Assembly: GCA_018268655.1 (NCBI GenBank)
Contig: JAFDWC010000001.1
Coordinates: 29,493 to 93,492 of the forward strand
Direction of reading: 5' to 3'
Source of the DNA: Actinomycetota bacterium
Lineage (GTDB): Bacteria; Actinomycetota; Thermoleophilia; Solirubrobacterales; 70-9
Length of the DNA stretch: 64,000 nt
Each line of letters begins with the position of its first letter. Position 1 is the stretch's first letter. Shown here piece by piece: positions 25,346 to 33,709 of the stretch. The translations under genes were made by a program, and so were the position numbers. A model generated the notes under the pieces. It was given only the letters and a program-made list of their open reading frames with translations, had not been told where the DNA came from and did not search any database.

Positions 25346-26038
25346 CTACCAGGGCAGGGGTCGTCCGTCGCGGAAGAAGCCGCCGGTGGGGCCGTCGTCG
25401 TCGAGCAAGCAGGCCCAGACCACGCTGCGGGCGCCCTCGGCGACGGGGCGGCCACCGCCGCCCATGTCGGTCGCGGTCCACCCCGGGCAGACGCTGTTGA
25501 CCAGGACCCCGGCGCGGCGCAGCTCGGCGGCGAGCATCCGGGTCAGCCCGTTCAGCGCCAGCTTCGAGGTGTGGTAGGCGGGCAGGCCGCCGCCCATCTC
25601 GGTGATCGCGCCGCCCCCGCTGGAGACGTTGACCAGGCGGCCGTGCGGGCTTGCCCTCAACAGCGGCGCGAAGGCCTGAGCCATTCGCCAGGCACCGAAG
25701 AGGTTGGTCTCGAGCGCGCGGCGGACGCGATCGAGATCGGCGCCGAGCGCGGTGGTGTCGGTGTCATAGTCGATCGCGGCGTTGTTGACGAGCACGTCCA
25801 GGTGATCGAGCCGGGCGGCGAGCGCCGCGACGCTGGCCGGGTCAGCGACGTCGAGCGGGGCGGCGCGAACCTCGCCGTCGCCGGCCATCGCCGCGGCGAC
25901 CGCCTCGGCGCGCGCCGGGTCCCGCGCGGTGAGCCAGACCGTCATCCCGGCCTGGGCGAGCTGCCGGCAGACCTCGACGCCCAGCCCCCGTGCGCCGCCG
26001 GTGACCAGCGCCGTGCCAGCAGTCGACGTCGACTTCAT
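25346..26038 (-). CDS. Short-chain dehydrogenase/reductase (SDR)
   Basis: This 230-residue classical SDR has cofactor motif 'LVTGGARGLGVEV' (11-23), 'LVNNAAIDYDTD' (83-94), catalytic Ser in 'LVNVSSGGGAIT', and Tyr-x3-Lys in 'AYHTSKLALNG'. It reduces or oxidises an alcohol/carbonyl with NAD(P). The ATG overlaps the stop of the second SDR gene by four bases (ATGA), so the two SDRs form one operon. They are divergent from the ThDP enzyme across an operator site. In the proposed pathway, one SDR could reduce the aldehyde made by the decarboxylase. That is inferred. Confidence 0.9.
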   Translation of the reverse strand: MKSTSTAGTALVTGGARGLGVEVCRQLAQAGMTVWLTARDPARAEAVAAAMAGDGEVRAAPLDVADPASVAALAARLDHLDVLVNNAAIDYDTDTTALGADLDRVRRALETNLFGAWRMAQAFAPLLRASPHGRLVNVSSGGGAITEMGGGLPAYHTSKLALNGLTRMLAAELRRAGVLVNSVCPGWTATDMGGGGRPVAEGARSVVWACLLDDDGPTGGFFRDGRPLPW

Positions 26039-26778
26039 CGGAAGATCGGGCTCGAGAGGCCGAAGGCGTCGATCGAGGTGCCGGTCAGCGCCCCGCTGGC
26101 GTCGGAGGCGAGGAAGAGCGCCAGCTCCGCGATCACCCGCGCCGACATCGGGTCGAATTTGCCCGATCCCCTGGCCCCGAACAGTTCCCGGAACCCGTCG
26201 GTGTCGACGCCGCCCGGGCAGATGCAGGTGACGTCTATCCCGTGCTGCTTGACCTCGGCGGCGAGGCAGCCGGTGAAGTTGATGATCGCCGCCTTCGAGG
26301 CCTTGTAGGGCGTCTGACCGGCGTTCGGGTGCTTGCCGCCGATGCTCGAGAGGTTGATGATCTTGCCGGCGGACTGGGAGATCATCACCGGCAGCACCGC
26401 GTGGCAGAGGGCCACCACCGAGAGGAGGTTGACCTCCATCACCTCGCGCCAAACGCCGAAGTCGAAATCGACCAGGTTCGTTTTCGGGTAGATCATTCCC
26501 GCGTTGTTGACGAGCACGTCGACCCGGCCGAACTCGGCGACCGCCTGCGCGGCGATCCCGCGGACCTCCTCCTCGACCGTCATGTCGGCGGTGACGACGA
26601 GGCAGGAGCGGTCGAGTGCGGTGACCTCGCCCGCCAGCTCCTGCAGTCGCTCGGTCGAGCGGGCGGTTGCGACCAGGTCGGCCCCTTCCCGCGCCATCGC
26701 CATCGCGATCGCCCGGCCGATGCCGCGGCTCGCGCCGGTCACGACCGCGACCTTTCCAGCCAGTTCCCCTTTGCTCAC
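26035..26778 (-). CDS. Short-chain dehydrogenase/reductase (SDR)
   Basis: This 247-residue SDR has 'VAVVTGASRGIGRAIAMAM' (10-28), 'VLVNNAGMIYP', catalytic Ser in 'KIINLSSIGGKHP', and Tyr-x3-Lys in 'TPYKASKAAIINF'. The start is GTG at 26778, supported by 'aaaggag' upstream. The open frame runs further to 26934 but without homology. It is the first gene of the two-SDR operon, whose promoter faces that of the ThDP enzyme with a GntR-type site between them. The substrate cannot be read from sequence. Confidence 0.9.
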   Translation of the reverse strand: MSKGELAGKVAVVTGASRGIGRAIAMAMAREGADLVATARSTERLQELAGEVTALDRSCLVVTADMTVEEEVRGIAAQAVAEFGRVDVLVNNAGMIYPKTNLVDFDFGVWREVMEVNLLSVVALCHAVLPVMISQSAGKIINLSSIGGKHPNAGQTPYKASKAAIINFTGCLAAEVKQHGIDVTCICPGGVDTDGFRELFGARGSGKFDPMSARVIAELALFLASDASGALTGTSIDAFGLSSPIFR

Positions 26779-27038
26779 GTCTGCTCCTTTCTGCCGAGGA
26801 CGGAGGCAATAGCTTCCTCCAGGCCTTATGCCGGGGGCATGCGCCGCCCGTCGCGGCAGCCCCGCCGCGCGGGAGTGGCCCGAGCGCCCCGGCGCGCGGG
26901 GAGGCCGGCGAGCTCGCTGACTTCCGCCGAACAATTCCGCACCGTCCTACCGGCGCCAAATCCCAGCAGGACACCTCGGACCACTGGCGCCGCGCCGCAC
27001 CATTGGCAAGACAAGCTGACACCGAGCGGATACATTTG

Positions 27039-27055
27039 TTGTCGACAGTCGGCAA
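27039..27055. promoter_or_regulatory. GntR-type operator site A
   Basis: TTGTCGACAGTCGGCAA lies 24 bases before the ThDP enzyme start and in the divergent promoter region of the SDR operon. It differs by one base from the symmetric consensus TTGTCGACAGTCGACAA shared by four sites in this cluster. The TTGTCGAC half-site fits the TnGTnnACnA pattern of FadR-type GntR regulators. The gene for such a regulator is at 33710. Confidence 0.75.
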
Positions 27056-27078
27056 TCTTCAAGTGAGGAGAGGTTTCC

Positions 27079-28680
27079 ATGCGTGAGCGCGAGGAGAGCG
27101 TCGGAGAGGCGACGGTCCGAATGCTGGCCGAAGCCGGGACCGAGGTTTCCTTCGGCATCCCCGGCATCCACACGCTCGAGCTCTTTCGCGGGCTCCACTC
27201 CGCCGGGGTCCGCCACGTCCTCAACCGCAGCGAGCAGGGCGCGGTCTTCGCCGCCGATGGATATGCGCGGGTGACCGGGAGACCTGGGGTCTCCCTCCTC
27301 ATCTCGGGTCCCGGCGTCACCAATGCCGCGACGCCGATCGCCCAGGCCTACCACGACTCGGTCCCGCTTCTGATCGTGTCGACCGTGGTCCCCGAGTCGG
27401 AACGGTCGCGGCGCTGGGGCGCCCTGCACGAGCTCCCCGACCAGGGGGCGACGATGGCGAGCCTGACCGCCTTCAGCGAGCACATCGAGGATCCGGAGGC
27501 CCTGCCCGAGGCGTTCGCCCGGGCGTTCCGGCTGTTCGAGTTCGGCCGACCGCGCCCGGTGCACATCGAGATTCCGATCGACCTGCTCGGCCGCCCCGCC
27601 CCCTCCCTCTCCTACCGGCCACCGCGAGGGGAGCGGCCGGCGCCGGCCGCCGGCGACGCGAACGCGGCGGCGTCGAGGCTCGCGGCGGCCGCCAGACCGA
27701 AGATCCTGCTCGGAGGCGGGGCGCTCGACGCCGGGGCGGCGGCGCGGAGGGTGGCAGAGCGGATCGGGGCGCCGGTCGCGCTCACCCTGAACGCCAAGGG
27801 CGCGCTGCCCGACGAGCATCCGTTGAGCCTCGGGACCACCTTGCCGACGGAGGCCACGATCAGGGCGCTCGCCGACGCCGACGTCCTGCTGGCGGTGGGC
27901 ACCGAGTTCTCGCCGATCGATTCCTACTACTCGCCCGCGGGGATCGAGCCGCGCGGCGAGTTGATCCGCGTCGACATCGACCCCGCCCAGATGGACGCCG
28001 CGTTCGCGCCGGCGATCCCGATCGTCGCCGACGCCGCGCTCGGCCTCGGTGCGATCGACGCGGCGCTCGCGGGGCTGACGGTTGGCCCCGATCACGACGG
28101 CGTCGAGGAGGCGGCCCGCATTCGAGGCGAAGTCACGTGGTGGCCGCGCGCCGAGCCGTTGCTCCCCCTGATCGAGGCGATCGGAACGGCTCTGCCGCCC
28201 GACCACGTCGTCGCCTGCGACTCGACCCAGCTCGCCTACATCGGCCAGAACCTCTGGCCCGGCGGGCGGCCTCGGTCGTGGCTGATCCCGGCCGGCCTCG
28301 GGACCCTCGGCCCGGCGCTGCCGATGGCGATCGGCGGCGCGGTGGGGCGTCCGCAGGCGACCGCGCTCTGCGTGATCGGCGACGGGGGGCTCCTGTTCAC
28401 GATCGGTGAGATGGCGGCGGCGGCGTCACTCAGGCTCCCGCTGGTGATGCTCCTCTGGAACAACGACGGCTACGAAGAGATGCGCGACGAGATGGACGAG
28501 CTCGGCATCCCCCAGATCGGGACCGAGGCCAGCGCGGAGGACTACGGAACGATCGCCGCCGGCTTCGGCTGGGCGAGATTCCGGCCGGGGAGCGTCGAGG
28601 AGGTGGTCGCGACGCTGACCGATTGCCGCTCCCCCGCGCGGCCGACCGTGATCGAGCTCACCCCGGACCTGCTGGCGTGA
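27079..28680 (+). CDS. ThDP-dependent decarboxylase, 2-ketoarginine (5-guanidino-2-oxopentanoate) decarboxylase-like
   Basis: This 533-residue enzyme has the three domains of acetolactate-synthase-type ThDP enzymes. The N-terminal PYR domain has 'GIPGIHTLELFRGLHSAG' and 'RSEQGAVFAADGYARVTG' with catalytic Glu. The C-terminal PP domain has the ThDP motif 'GDGGLLFTIGEM' through 'NNDGYEE'. The segment 'GALHELPDQGAT' resembles AruI, which decarboxylates 2-ketoarginine to 4-guanidinobutyraldehyde in the arginine transaminase pathway. That assignment fits two ureohydrolases and an aminotransferase nearby, but a general 2-oxoacid decarboxylase is possible. It shares one base with the following FAD enzyme. 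Operator site A precedes it. Confidence 0.78.
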   Translation: MREREESVGEATVRMLAEAGTEVSFGIPGIHTLELFRGLHSAGVRHVLNRSEQGAVFAADGYARVTGRPGVSLLISGPGVTNAATPIAQAYHDSVPLLIVSTVVPESERSRRWGALHELPDQGATMASLTAFSEHIEDPEALPEAFARAFRLFEFGRPRPVHIEIPIDLLGRPAPSLSYRPPRGERPAPAAGDANAAASRLAAAARPKILLGGGALDAGAAARRVAERIGAPVALTLNAKGALPDEHPLSLGTTLPTEATIRALADADVLLAVGTEFSPIDSYYSPAGIEPRGELIRVDIDPAQMDAAFAPAIPIVADAALGLGAIDAALAGLTVGPDHDGVEEAARIRGEVTWWPRAEPLLPLIEAIGTALPPDHVVACDSTQLAYIGQNLWPGGRPRSWLIPAGLGTLGPALPMAIGGAVGRPQATALCVIGDGGLLFTIGEMAAAASLRLPLVMLLWNNDGYEEMRDEMDELGIPQIGTEASAEDYGTIAAGFGWARFRPGSVEEVVATLTDCRSPARPTVIELTPDLLA

Positions 28681-30050
28681 TGGACGCCGCCCGGCTCGCC
28701 GCGGGCCTCGGGGCGCTGGGGCTCGACGGCGCCGTCTCGACCGGTGACTCGGATCGCACGCTGCACTCCGAGGACCTGACCTTCCACCGACCGCACCGTC
28801 CCGACGTCGTCGTCTTCGCCCGCACCACCACCGACGTCAGCCAGGTGCTCCGATTCGCCGACGATCATCGCGTCCCGGTCGTCCCGTTCGGTGCCGGATC
28901 GAGTCTCGAGGGGCACGTGATCCCAATCGAGGGCGGGATCTCCATCGACCTGACCGGCCTCGACGAGATCGTCGCGATCAGGCCGAGCGAGCTGACCGTG
29001 ACCGCGGGCGCCGGGGTCACCCGCCTGACCCTGGAGCGCCGCCTCGGCGAGCACGGCCTCTTCTTCCCCGTCGACCCCGGCGCCGACGCGTCGCTGGGCG
29101 GCATGGCGGCGACCGACGCGGCGGGGACGATGACGGTCCGCTACGGGAAGATGCGCCAACAGGTGCTGGGGCTGGAGGCGGTGCTCGCGGGGGGCAAGGT
29201 GATCCGGACCGGCAGCCGGGCGACGAAGACCTCGGCCGGTTACGACACCACCGGGCTCCTGGTCGGCTCGGAGGGGACCCTCGGGGTGATCACGGAGCTG
29301 ACGCTGCGCGTGCGCGGGATCCCGGCGGCGCAGGCCGTTGTCCGCGCGACGATGCCCGATGTGTCGGCGGCCTGCGCGGCGGCCTGCTCGATCGTCGCTA
29401 CCGGTATCGACGCCCTGCGGATCGAGCTGCTCGACGACTGGGAGGTCGAAGCCATGAATCTCTACGCCGACACCGGGTTCCCCGCGGGCGCCCTCCTCTT
29501 CGTCGAGGTCGCGGGCTCCGCGCCCCAGGTCGACTCCGAAGTCGAGGAGGCAAAGGAGATGCTGCGCGAAGCCGGGGCGACGAACCTCGAGGAGGAGCGC
29601 GACCCAACCCGGCGTGCCCGACTGTGGCGGGCCCGCCACGAGATCTTCTTCGCCGAGAAGGCGATGGCACCCGGGAAAGCATCGCTCTCGACCGACACCT
29701 GCGTGCCGCTGGGGGAGCTCGACGGCGCCCTCCGACGCGCACGCGAGGCGATCGACCGACTCGACCTCGTCGGCGGGATCTCCGCCCACGCCGGCGACGG
29801 CAACTTCCACGTCGCCCTCCTGGTCGACCCGGACGACGCCGAGGAGATGACGAGAGTCGACCGGCTGACCGCGGAGCTGGTCGACCACGCCCTCGCCCAC
29901 GGCGGCACCTGCACCGGCGAGCACGGGATCGGCCTCGGCAAGATCGAGTTCCTCGAACGCGAGCACGGTGACCAGCTGGAGCTGATGCGGGCGATCAAGC
30001 GGGCCTTCGATCCCAACGGCGTGATGAACCCCGGCAAGGTCCTGGCCTAA
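28680..30050 (+). CDS. FAD-linked 2-hydroxyacid dehydrogenase (GlcD/D-lactate dehydrogenase type)
   Basis: This 456-residue protein has a PCMH-type FAD domain ('VVPFGAGSSLEGHVIPIEGG', 'GADASLGGMAATDAAGTMTV', 'SEGTLGVITELTLRV') and the FAD-oxidase C-terminal domain with 'SAHAGDGNFHVALLVDP' and 'CTGEHGIGLGKIEFLERE'. Its ATG shares the final A of the upstream TGA, so it is translated with the ThDP enzyme. These enzymes oxidise D-2-hydroxyacids to 2-oxoacids. In this operon it could supply the 2-oxoacid that the ThDP enzyme decarboxylates. The electron acceptor and exact substrate are unknown. Confidence 0.88.
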   Translation: MDAARLAAGLGALGLDGAVSTGDSDRTLHSEDLTFHRPHRPDVVVFARTTTDVSQVLRFADDHRVPVVPFGAGSSLEGHVIPIEGGISIDLTGLDEIVAIRPSELTVTAGAGVTRLTLERRLGEHGLFFPVDPGADASLGGMAATDAAGTMTVRYGKMRQQVLGLEAVLAGGKVIRTGSRATKTSAGYDTTGLLVGSEGTLGVITELTLRVRGIPAAQAVVRATMPDVSAACAAACSIVATGIDALRIELLDDWEVEAMNLYADTGFPAGALLFVEVAGSAPQVDSEVEEAKEMLREAGATNLEEERDPTRRARLWRARHEIFFAEKAMAPGKASLSTDTCVPLGELDGALRRAREAIDRLDLVGGISAHAGDGNFHVALLVDPDDAEEMTRVDRLTAELVDHALAHGGTCTGEHGIGLGKIEFLEREHGDQLELMRAIKRAFDPNGVMNPGKVLA

Positions 30051-30053
30051 CCG

Positions 30054-30069
30054 CCGCCCGTTAGGGCGG
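30054..30069. terminator. Short GC stem-loop between convergent genes
   Basis: CCGCCC (30054-30059) pairs with GGGCGG (30064-30069) around a four-base loop. It follows the FAD enzyme stop and covers the stop of the convergent transporter gene. There is no T-run, so it is at best a weak or Rho-assisted bidirectional terminator. Confidence 0.35.
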
Positions 30070-30975
30070 GGCGGGCGCTGGAGCCGCGGGCATCGACGCG
30101 CCGATGCTGGCGACGATGACCAGGGCGATGCCGCCGAGAGCGAGGATCCCCGGCTTCTGGCCGAGGAGAAGGAGTCCGGCGAGCATCGCGACCGCGGGCT
30201 CGAAGCTCATCAGGATGCCGAAGATGCGTTGCGGCATCCGGCGGAGCGCCAGGTTCTCCATCGTGTAGGGGAGCCCGGTGGCGATGATCGCGGTGAGGAT
30301 CGCCAGCAGGAGGATCGGCGCGGTGAGCGAGGCGTAGCCGCCCGAGGCGATGCCGGCCGGAAGCCAGAGAACCGCGGCGACCACGCACGCCAGGGCGAGG
30401 CCGTGCACCCCGTCGAACTGGCGGCCTGCCCGGGCGGCCAACACGATGTAGGTGCCCCAGGCGACGGCGTTCCCGGCCGCGCAGGCGAGGCCGATGGCAT
30501 CGACGGAGGGGCCCTCACCGCCGCTGGCCTGGGCGAGCAGGATGACCCCGGCGAGGGCCAGCAGCGGCCAGGCGAGATCGCGGCGACGCCGTGAGGAGGC
30601 GGCGGCGACGGTCAGCGGGCCGAGGAGGGAGACGGTGACGGCGACGCTCAGCGGCAGGCGGTCGACCGCCTCGTAGATCAGCCCGCCCATCGCGGCGACG
30701 ACGAGGCCGTACACCAGCACCAGGCGAATCTCCGCCGAGCCGAGATGACGGGGCGGTCGGAGGAAGACGACGAGGAAGATGCTCCCGAACAGCAGGCGGA
30801 GGGACGTCGAGGTCGGCACGCCGAGGTGGTGGATCAGAACGAGCCCGAGGGCGTTGCCCCCCTGCAGCATCACCATCGAGCCGAAGGCGAGCAGGTAGGC
30901 GCTCCCCAGCGCCTCCCGCGGCGCCGCGGCGGCGGTCGAGGCGCAGCCGCTCGATGCTTGCTCGGTGGCCGCCAT
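30061..30975 (-). CDS. EamA/DMT-family transporter
   Basis: This 304-residue protein has ten predicted membrane segments in two EamA repeats ('AYLLAFGSMVMLQGGNALGL' first, 'WGTYIVLAARAG' starting the second). It ends with 'ILALGGIALVIVASIGASMP'. DMT carriers of this sort (RhtA-like) usually export amino acids or metabolites. It is the last gene of the run tautomerase, M20, M24, transporter, 25 bp after the M24 stop. Export of a by-product or uptake of the substrate are both possible. Confidence 0.83.
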   Translation of the reverse strand: MAATEQASSGCASTAAAAPREALGSAYLLAFGSMVMLQGGNALGLVLIHHLGVPTSTSLRLLFGSIFLVVFLRPPRHLGSAEIRLVLVYGLVVAAMGGLIYEAVDRLPLSVAVTVSLLGPLTVAAASSRRRRDLAWPLLALAGVILLAQASGGEGPSVDAIGLACAAGNAVAWGTYIVLAARAGRQFDGVHGLALACVVAAVLWLPAGIASGGYASLTAPILLLAILTAIIATGLPYTMENLALRRMPQRIFGILMSFEPAVAMLAGLLLLGQKPGILALGGIALVIVASIGASMPAAPAPAPP

Positions 30976-31000
30976 CGGGCGAACCGTCCAGCTCAGCCGG

Positions 31001-32191
31001 CTACCCGATCACGCGCAGCCCGCGCGGGAACGGCGGCGAGAGGAGGTCGAACCCGCCGTCGCGGACGACCACCTCTTCCTCGCTGACGAACCAACCGACG
31101 CCGGGGATCTCGAGGTTCGGCTCCAGGCAGATGACCTCGCCCGAGCGGAGCGTCGTCTCGTCGTCGGGCGAGAGCGAGGGCGGCTCGGGCATCTCCAGCC
31201 CGAGCCCATGCCCCACCCGCGAGTAGATCGTCTCGCCGTCACCAAGGAGCGCCCTCGCGACCTCGCTGACCTTCGCCCCGGCGCGCACCGAGGCCCGCCC
31301 CCGGTCGAGCCCGTCGACGATCTCCTGGTAGGCCTCCGCCTCCGCCTCGGTCGGCTCGACGCTCGTGTACATGCGGTTGAAGTCGGCGAAATAGCCGCCG
31401 TTCAGCTGCAGGCAGATGTCGACGAAGAGCGACTGGCCGCGCTCCCAGGTGCGGTTGGTCGGGCCGCCCAGGGGCGCCCGGTCGATGCCGGCGATGATGC
31501 CCGAGTAGCCGATCTTCTCGGCGCCGGCCTCGTATGAGGCGAGGCGGATGAGGCGGTTGAGATCGCGCTCGCTCATGCCGATCTCCGCCGCCGCGGCGAA
31601 CGCCCGGTGCGCCGCCTCGGCGACCTCGGCGGCCAGCGCCATCTGCCCGATCTCCCACTCCGACTTGACCCGCCGCAGCTCCCAGAGGATGCCCGACGCG
31701 TCGCGGACCTCGCCGAGCTCCTGGCCGAGCGCGTCGAACGCCAGCGGCGTGAAGCCGGGGATGAAGTGCCAGCTCAGCTCCATCCCGACCACGCGCGCGC
31801 CGACCCGGCGGAGGTGGGCCGCGACGGCCCGCGCGGCGGGCAGCTGGTATTCGATCTGCAGGTGGCCGTCCACGTCGAGGGCGTCCGGACCCGTATAGGG
31901 CTCGACGTCGACGTCGATCGCGTCGAGCCCGACGCTGGTCGCCTCGCCGACGTGACAGATCACCACCGGGCGCGCGGGCGGCGCGAAGACCACCGCCAGC
32001 GGCTTGGACAGGTTGCCGAAGAAGGTCGTCTCGTAACCGGTCAGGTAGAAGTCGTTGGCCTCGCTGGCGACGACGACCGCGTCGAGGCCCGCCGACTCCA
32101 TGCGCTTCGCCAGCAGCTGCCGCCGGTTGACGATCTCGGCGGCGAGGGCCTCGCGGTCCACCCCGGTGCTCGGCTTCAGCGTCGCGCTCAT
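31001..32191 (-). CDS. M24-family metallopeptidase / creatinase-like hydrolase
   Basis: This 396-residue protein has a creatinase N-terminal domain (about 20-150, 'RRQLLAKRMESAGLDAVVVA', 'LTGYETTFFGN') and a pita-bread M24 domain. Metal ligands are visible: Asp in 'SLFVDICLQ', Asp in 'YFADFNRMYT', His in 'VGHGLGLEMPEPP', Glu in 'CLEPNLEIPG', and Glu in 'FVSEEEVVVRDGG'. Such proteins cleave X-Pro peptides or, in creatinase, the amidino group of creatine. A guanidino-active creatinase relative would suit this cluster, but the sequence alone does not decide it. It overlaps the M20 gene by four bases. Confidence 0.85.
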   Translation of the reverse strand: MSATLKPSTGVDREALAAEIVNRRQLLAKRMESAGLDAVVVASEANDFYLTGYETTFFGNLSKPLAVVFAPPARPVVICHVGEATSVGLDAIDVDVEPYTGPDALDVDGHLQIEYQLPAARAVAAHLRRVGARVVGMELSWHFIPGFTPLAFDALGQELGEVRDASGILWELRRVKSEWEIGQMALAAEVAEAAHRAFAAAAEIGMSERDLNRLIRLASYEAGAEKIGYSGIIAGIDRAPLGGPTNRTWERGQSLFVDICLQLNGGYFADFNRMYTSVEPTEAEAEAYQEIVDGLDRGRASVRAGAKVSEVARALLGDGETIYSRVGHGLGLEMPEPPSLSPDDETTLRSGEVICLEPNLEIPGVGWFVSEEEVVVRDGGFDLLSPPFPRGLRVIG

Positions 32192-33384
32192 GCGGCGCTC
32201 CCGTCTCCGCAGAGGTCCTCGATCAGCTTTGCGTAGATGCGGCTGGAGCGGACCAGCTCGTCGACCGGCACGTGCTCCTCCCGGGTGTGGGCGAAGTCCT
32301 CGTTGCCGGGGCCGATCCCGATCGTCGGGATGCCCGCGGCCGCCATGAAGGTCGCATTGACGCCGAAGCGCCAGGTGCCGAGCGGGGGCCTGGCCCCGGT
32401 CACGGCCTCGACCGCGGCGCTGCCCCGACGGACGAGCTCGTGGTCGGGCTCGATCGACATTAGCGGATAGATGTTCTCCAGCTCGACCGTCGCCTCGAAA
32501 CCGGTGTCCGCGGCCACCCGCTCGACCACCTCGGCGATCTCGGCAAGGCAGCCCTCCGGCGTCTCGCCGGGGATATAGCGGCGGTCGAGTCGGATCGTGC
32601 AGCTGTTGGGCACGACCGCGACGGCGGAGGTCGGCTCGCTGGAGATCCCGGTGACCGTGATCGTCCCCCGGCCGAAGAGATCGTCGGCAGGGAGCCGGTC
32701 GGGCATCGCCTCGAAGGCCTGCAGGAAGGGAACGGCGCGGAACACCGCGTTGAGGCCGTCTTCCGGCGTCGAGGCATGGCTCGAGCGACCGGCGACCGTG
32801 ACGTCGACCTGGATCTTCCCCCGGTGGCCGAGGTAGACGTCGAGGCCGGTCGACTCCGAGCTGAGCCCGAACTCGGCCCGGACCCCGCGCTCCAGCAGGG
32901 CCGGGACGCCCAACGGCGAGTCGGTCTCCTCCTGCACGTCGGCGGTGAACACGAACGTCCCCTCCGTCAGGCGGGCAGGGTCGAGAAACGCCGCGGCGAA
33001 GGCGCCGGCGGTGACGTTCGCCTTCATGTCGCAGCTGCCCCGGCCGCGGATCGCGAGCCGGGGGCCGTCCGGCCCGGCCACCTCGACCAGCCGCGGGTCG
33101 TAGGGGTCCTCCATCCCGGCCGGGGGCACGTGGTCGAGGTGTCCGTTGAACATCAGCCGGTCCGGGCCTCGGCCCAGCCGGGCCACGACGTTGCCCTGCT
33201 CGTCGACCTCGACGTCGCGATAGCCGAGCCGCTCGAGGCGGGCCGCCAGCTTCCGGGACACCTCGGCCTCCTCGCCGGTGAGGCTCGGCGTCGCCACCAT
33301 CTCCTGGGCGAAGCGGACGAGCTCCGCCTCCTCGGGCCCGAGGACGCCGAGGGCGTCGGCGCCGACCTCGCGGAGCTCCGTCAC
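32188..33384 (-). CDS. M20-family deacylase/peptidase (ArgE/DapE type)
   Basis: This 398-residue zinc hydrolase has all expected ligands: His and Asp in 'LMFNGHLDHVPPAG', Asp in 'RGRGSCDMKANV', the Glu-Glu pair in 'TADVQEETDSP', a further acidic residue in 'GLSSESTG', and His in 'FAHTREEHVPVDEL'. The dimerisation lid domain follows the pattern 'HRGKIQVDVTVAGRSSHAST'. These enzymes remove acyl groups from amino acids such as N-acetylornithine. Start GTG at 33384 overlaps the tautomerase stop by four bases. It could release an amino acid from an N-acyl form entering the pathway. Confidence 0.88.
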   Translation of the reverse strand: MTELREVGADALGVLGPEEAELVRFAQEMVATPSLTGEEAEVSRKLAARLERLGYRDVEVDEQGNVVARLGRGPDRLMFNGHLDHVPPAGMEDPYDPRLVEVAGPDGPRLAIRGRGSCDMKANVTAGAFAAAFLDPARLTEGTFVFTADVQEETDSPLGVPALLERGVRAEFGLSSESTGLDVYLGHRGKIQVDVTVAGRSSHASTPEDGLNAVFRAVPFLQAFEAMPDRLPADDLFGRGTITVTGISSEPTSAVAVVPNSCTIRLDRRYIPGETPEGCLAEIAEVVERVAADTGFEATVELENIYPLMSIEPDHELVRRGSAAVEAVTGARPPLGTWRFGVNATFMAAAGIPTIGIGPGNEDFAHTREEHVPVDELVRSSRIYAKLIEDLCGDGSAA

Positions 33385-33569
33385 GTACGGACCTTCCCGC
33401 CGAAGCCCCAATGCTTGGGCGAGACGCCGTCCAGGACGACCCAGGTCTCGTCGCGGACAGGCTCCCCGTAGACCTCGACCATTGCCTCGGTCAGACGCTC
33501 GATCAGGAGATTCGACTTCTCCTCGTCCGCGAAGCGGCCCTCAAATGCCTTGACCTCGATCAGCGGCAT
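33381..33569 (-). CDS. 4-oxalocrotonate tautomerase-family protein
   Basis: This 62-residue protein begins Met-Pro ('MPLIEVKAFEGR'), giving the N-terminal catalytic proline of the tautomerase superfamily. It continues with 'LLIERLTEAMVEVYGEPV' and 'VVLDGVSPKHWGFGG'. The size is normal. Family members tautomerise 2-oxo/2-hydroxy acids or hydrolyse halogenated acids. It is the first gene of a four-gene operon. Its promoter region carries operator site B of the GntR regulon and is shared with the GntR gene. The true substrate is not known. Confidence 0.88.
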   Translation of the reverse strand: MPLIEVKAFEGRFADEEKSNLLIERLTEAMVEVYGEPVRDETWVVLDGVSPKHWGFGGKVRT

Positions 33570-33608
33570 CCTCTGCTCCTTTCCGTCGCCATTATTGGCG
33601 TATCAGTA

Positions 33609-33625
33609 TTGTCGACAGTAGACGA
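33609..33625. promoter_or_regulatory. GntR-type operator site B
   Basis: TTGTCGACAGTAGACGA is 39 bases before the tautomerase operon start and about 85 before the GntR start. It keeps the full left half-site of the consensus TTGTCGACAGTCGACAA with two changes on the right. It would let the GntR protein control both itself and the tautomerase operon. Confidence 0.72.
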
Positions 33626-33692
33626 AAGTTCAACGAGGATCGTCGATGCTCCGGAAGCCGCTCAGAATCACTCTCACGCCTCACCGCGAACG

Positions 33693-33704
33693 TATATTGT
33701 CGAC
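33693..33704 (+). promoter_or_regulatory. Likely -10 element with operator half-site before the GntR gene
   Basis: TATATT (33693-33698) is a good -10 element, overlapping the half-site TTGTCGAC (33697-33704). The ATG at 33710 follows with no ribosome site between, so the GntR message may be leaderless. A regulator bound at the half-site would cover the transcription start, suggesting direct autorepression. A convincing -35 box is not evident. Confidence 0.5.
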
Positions 33705-33709
33705 GGGCC

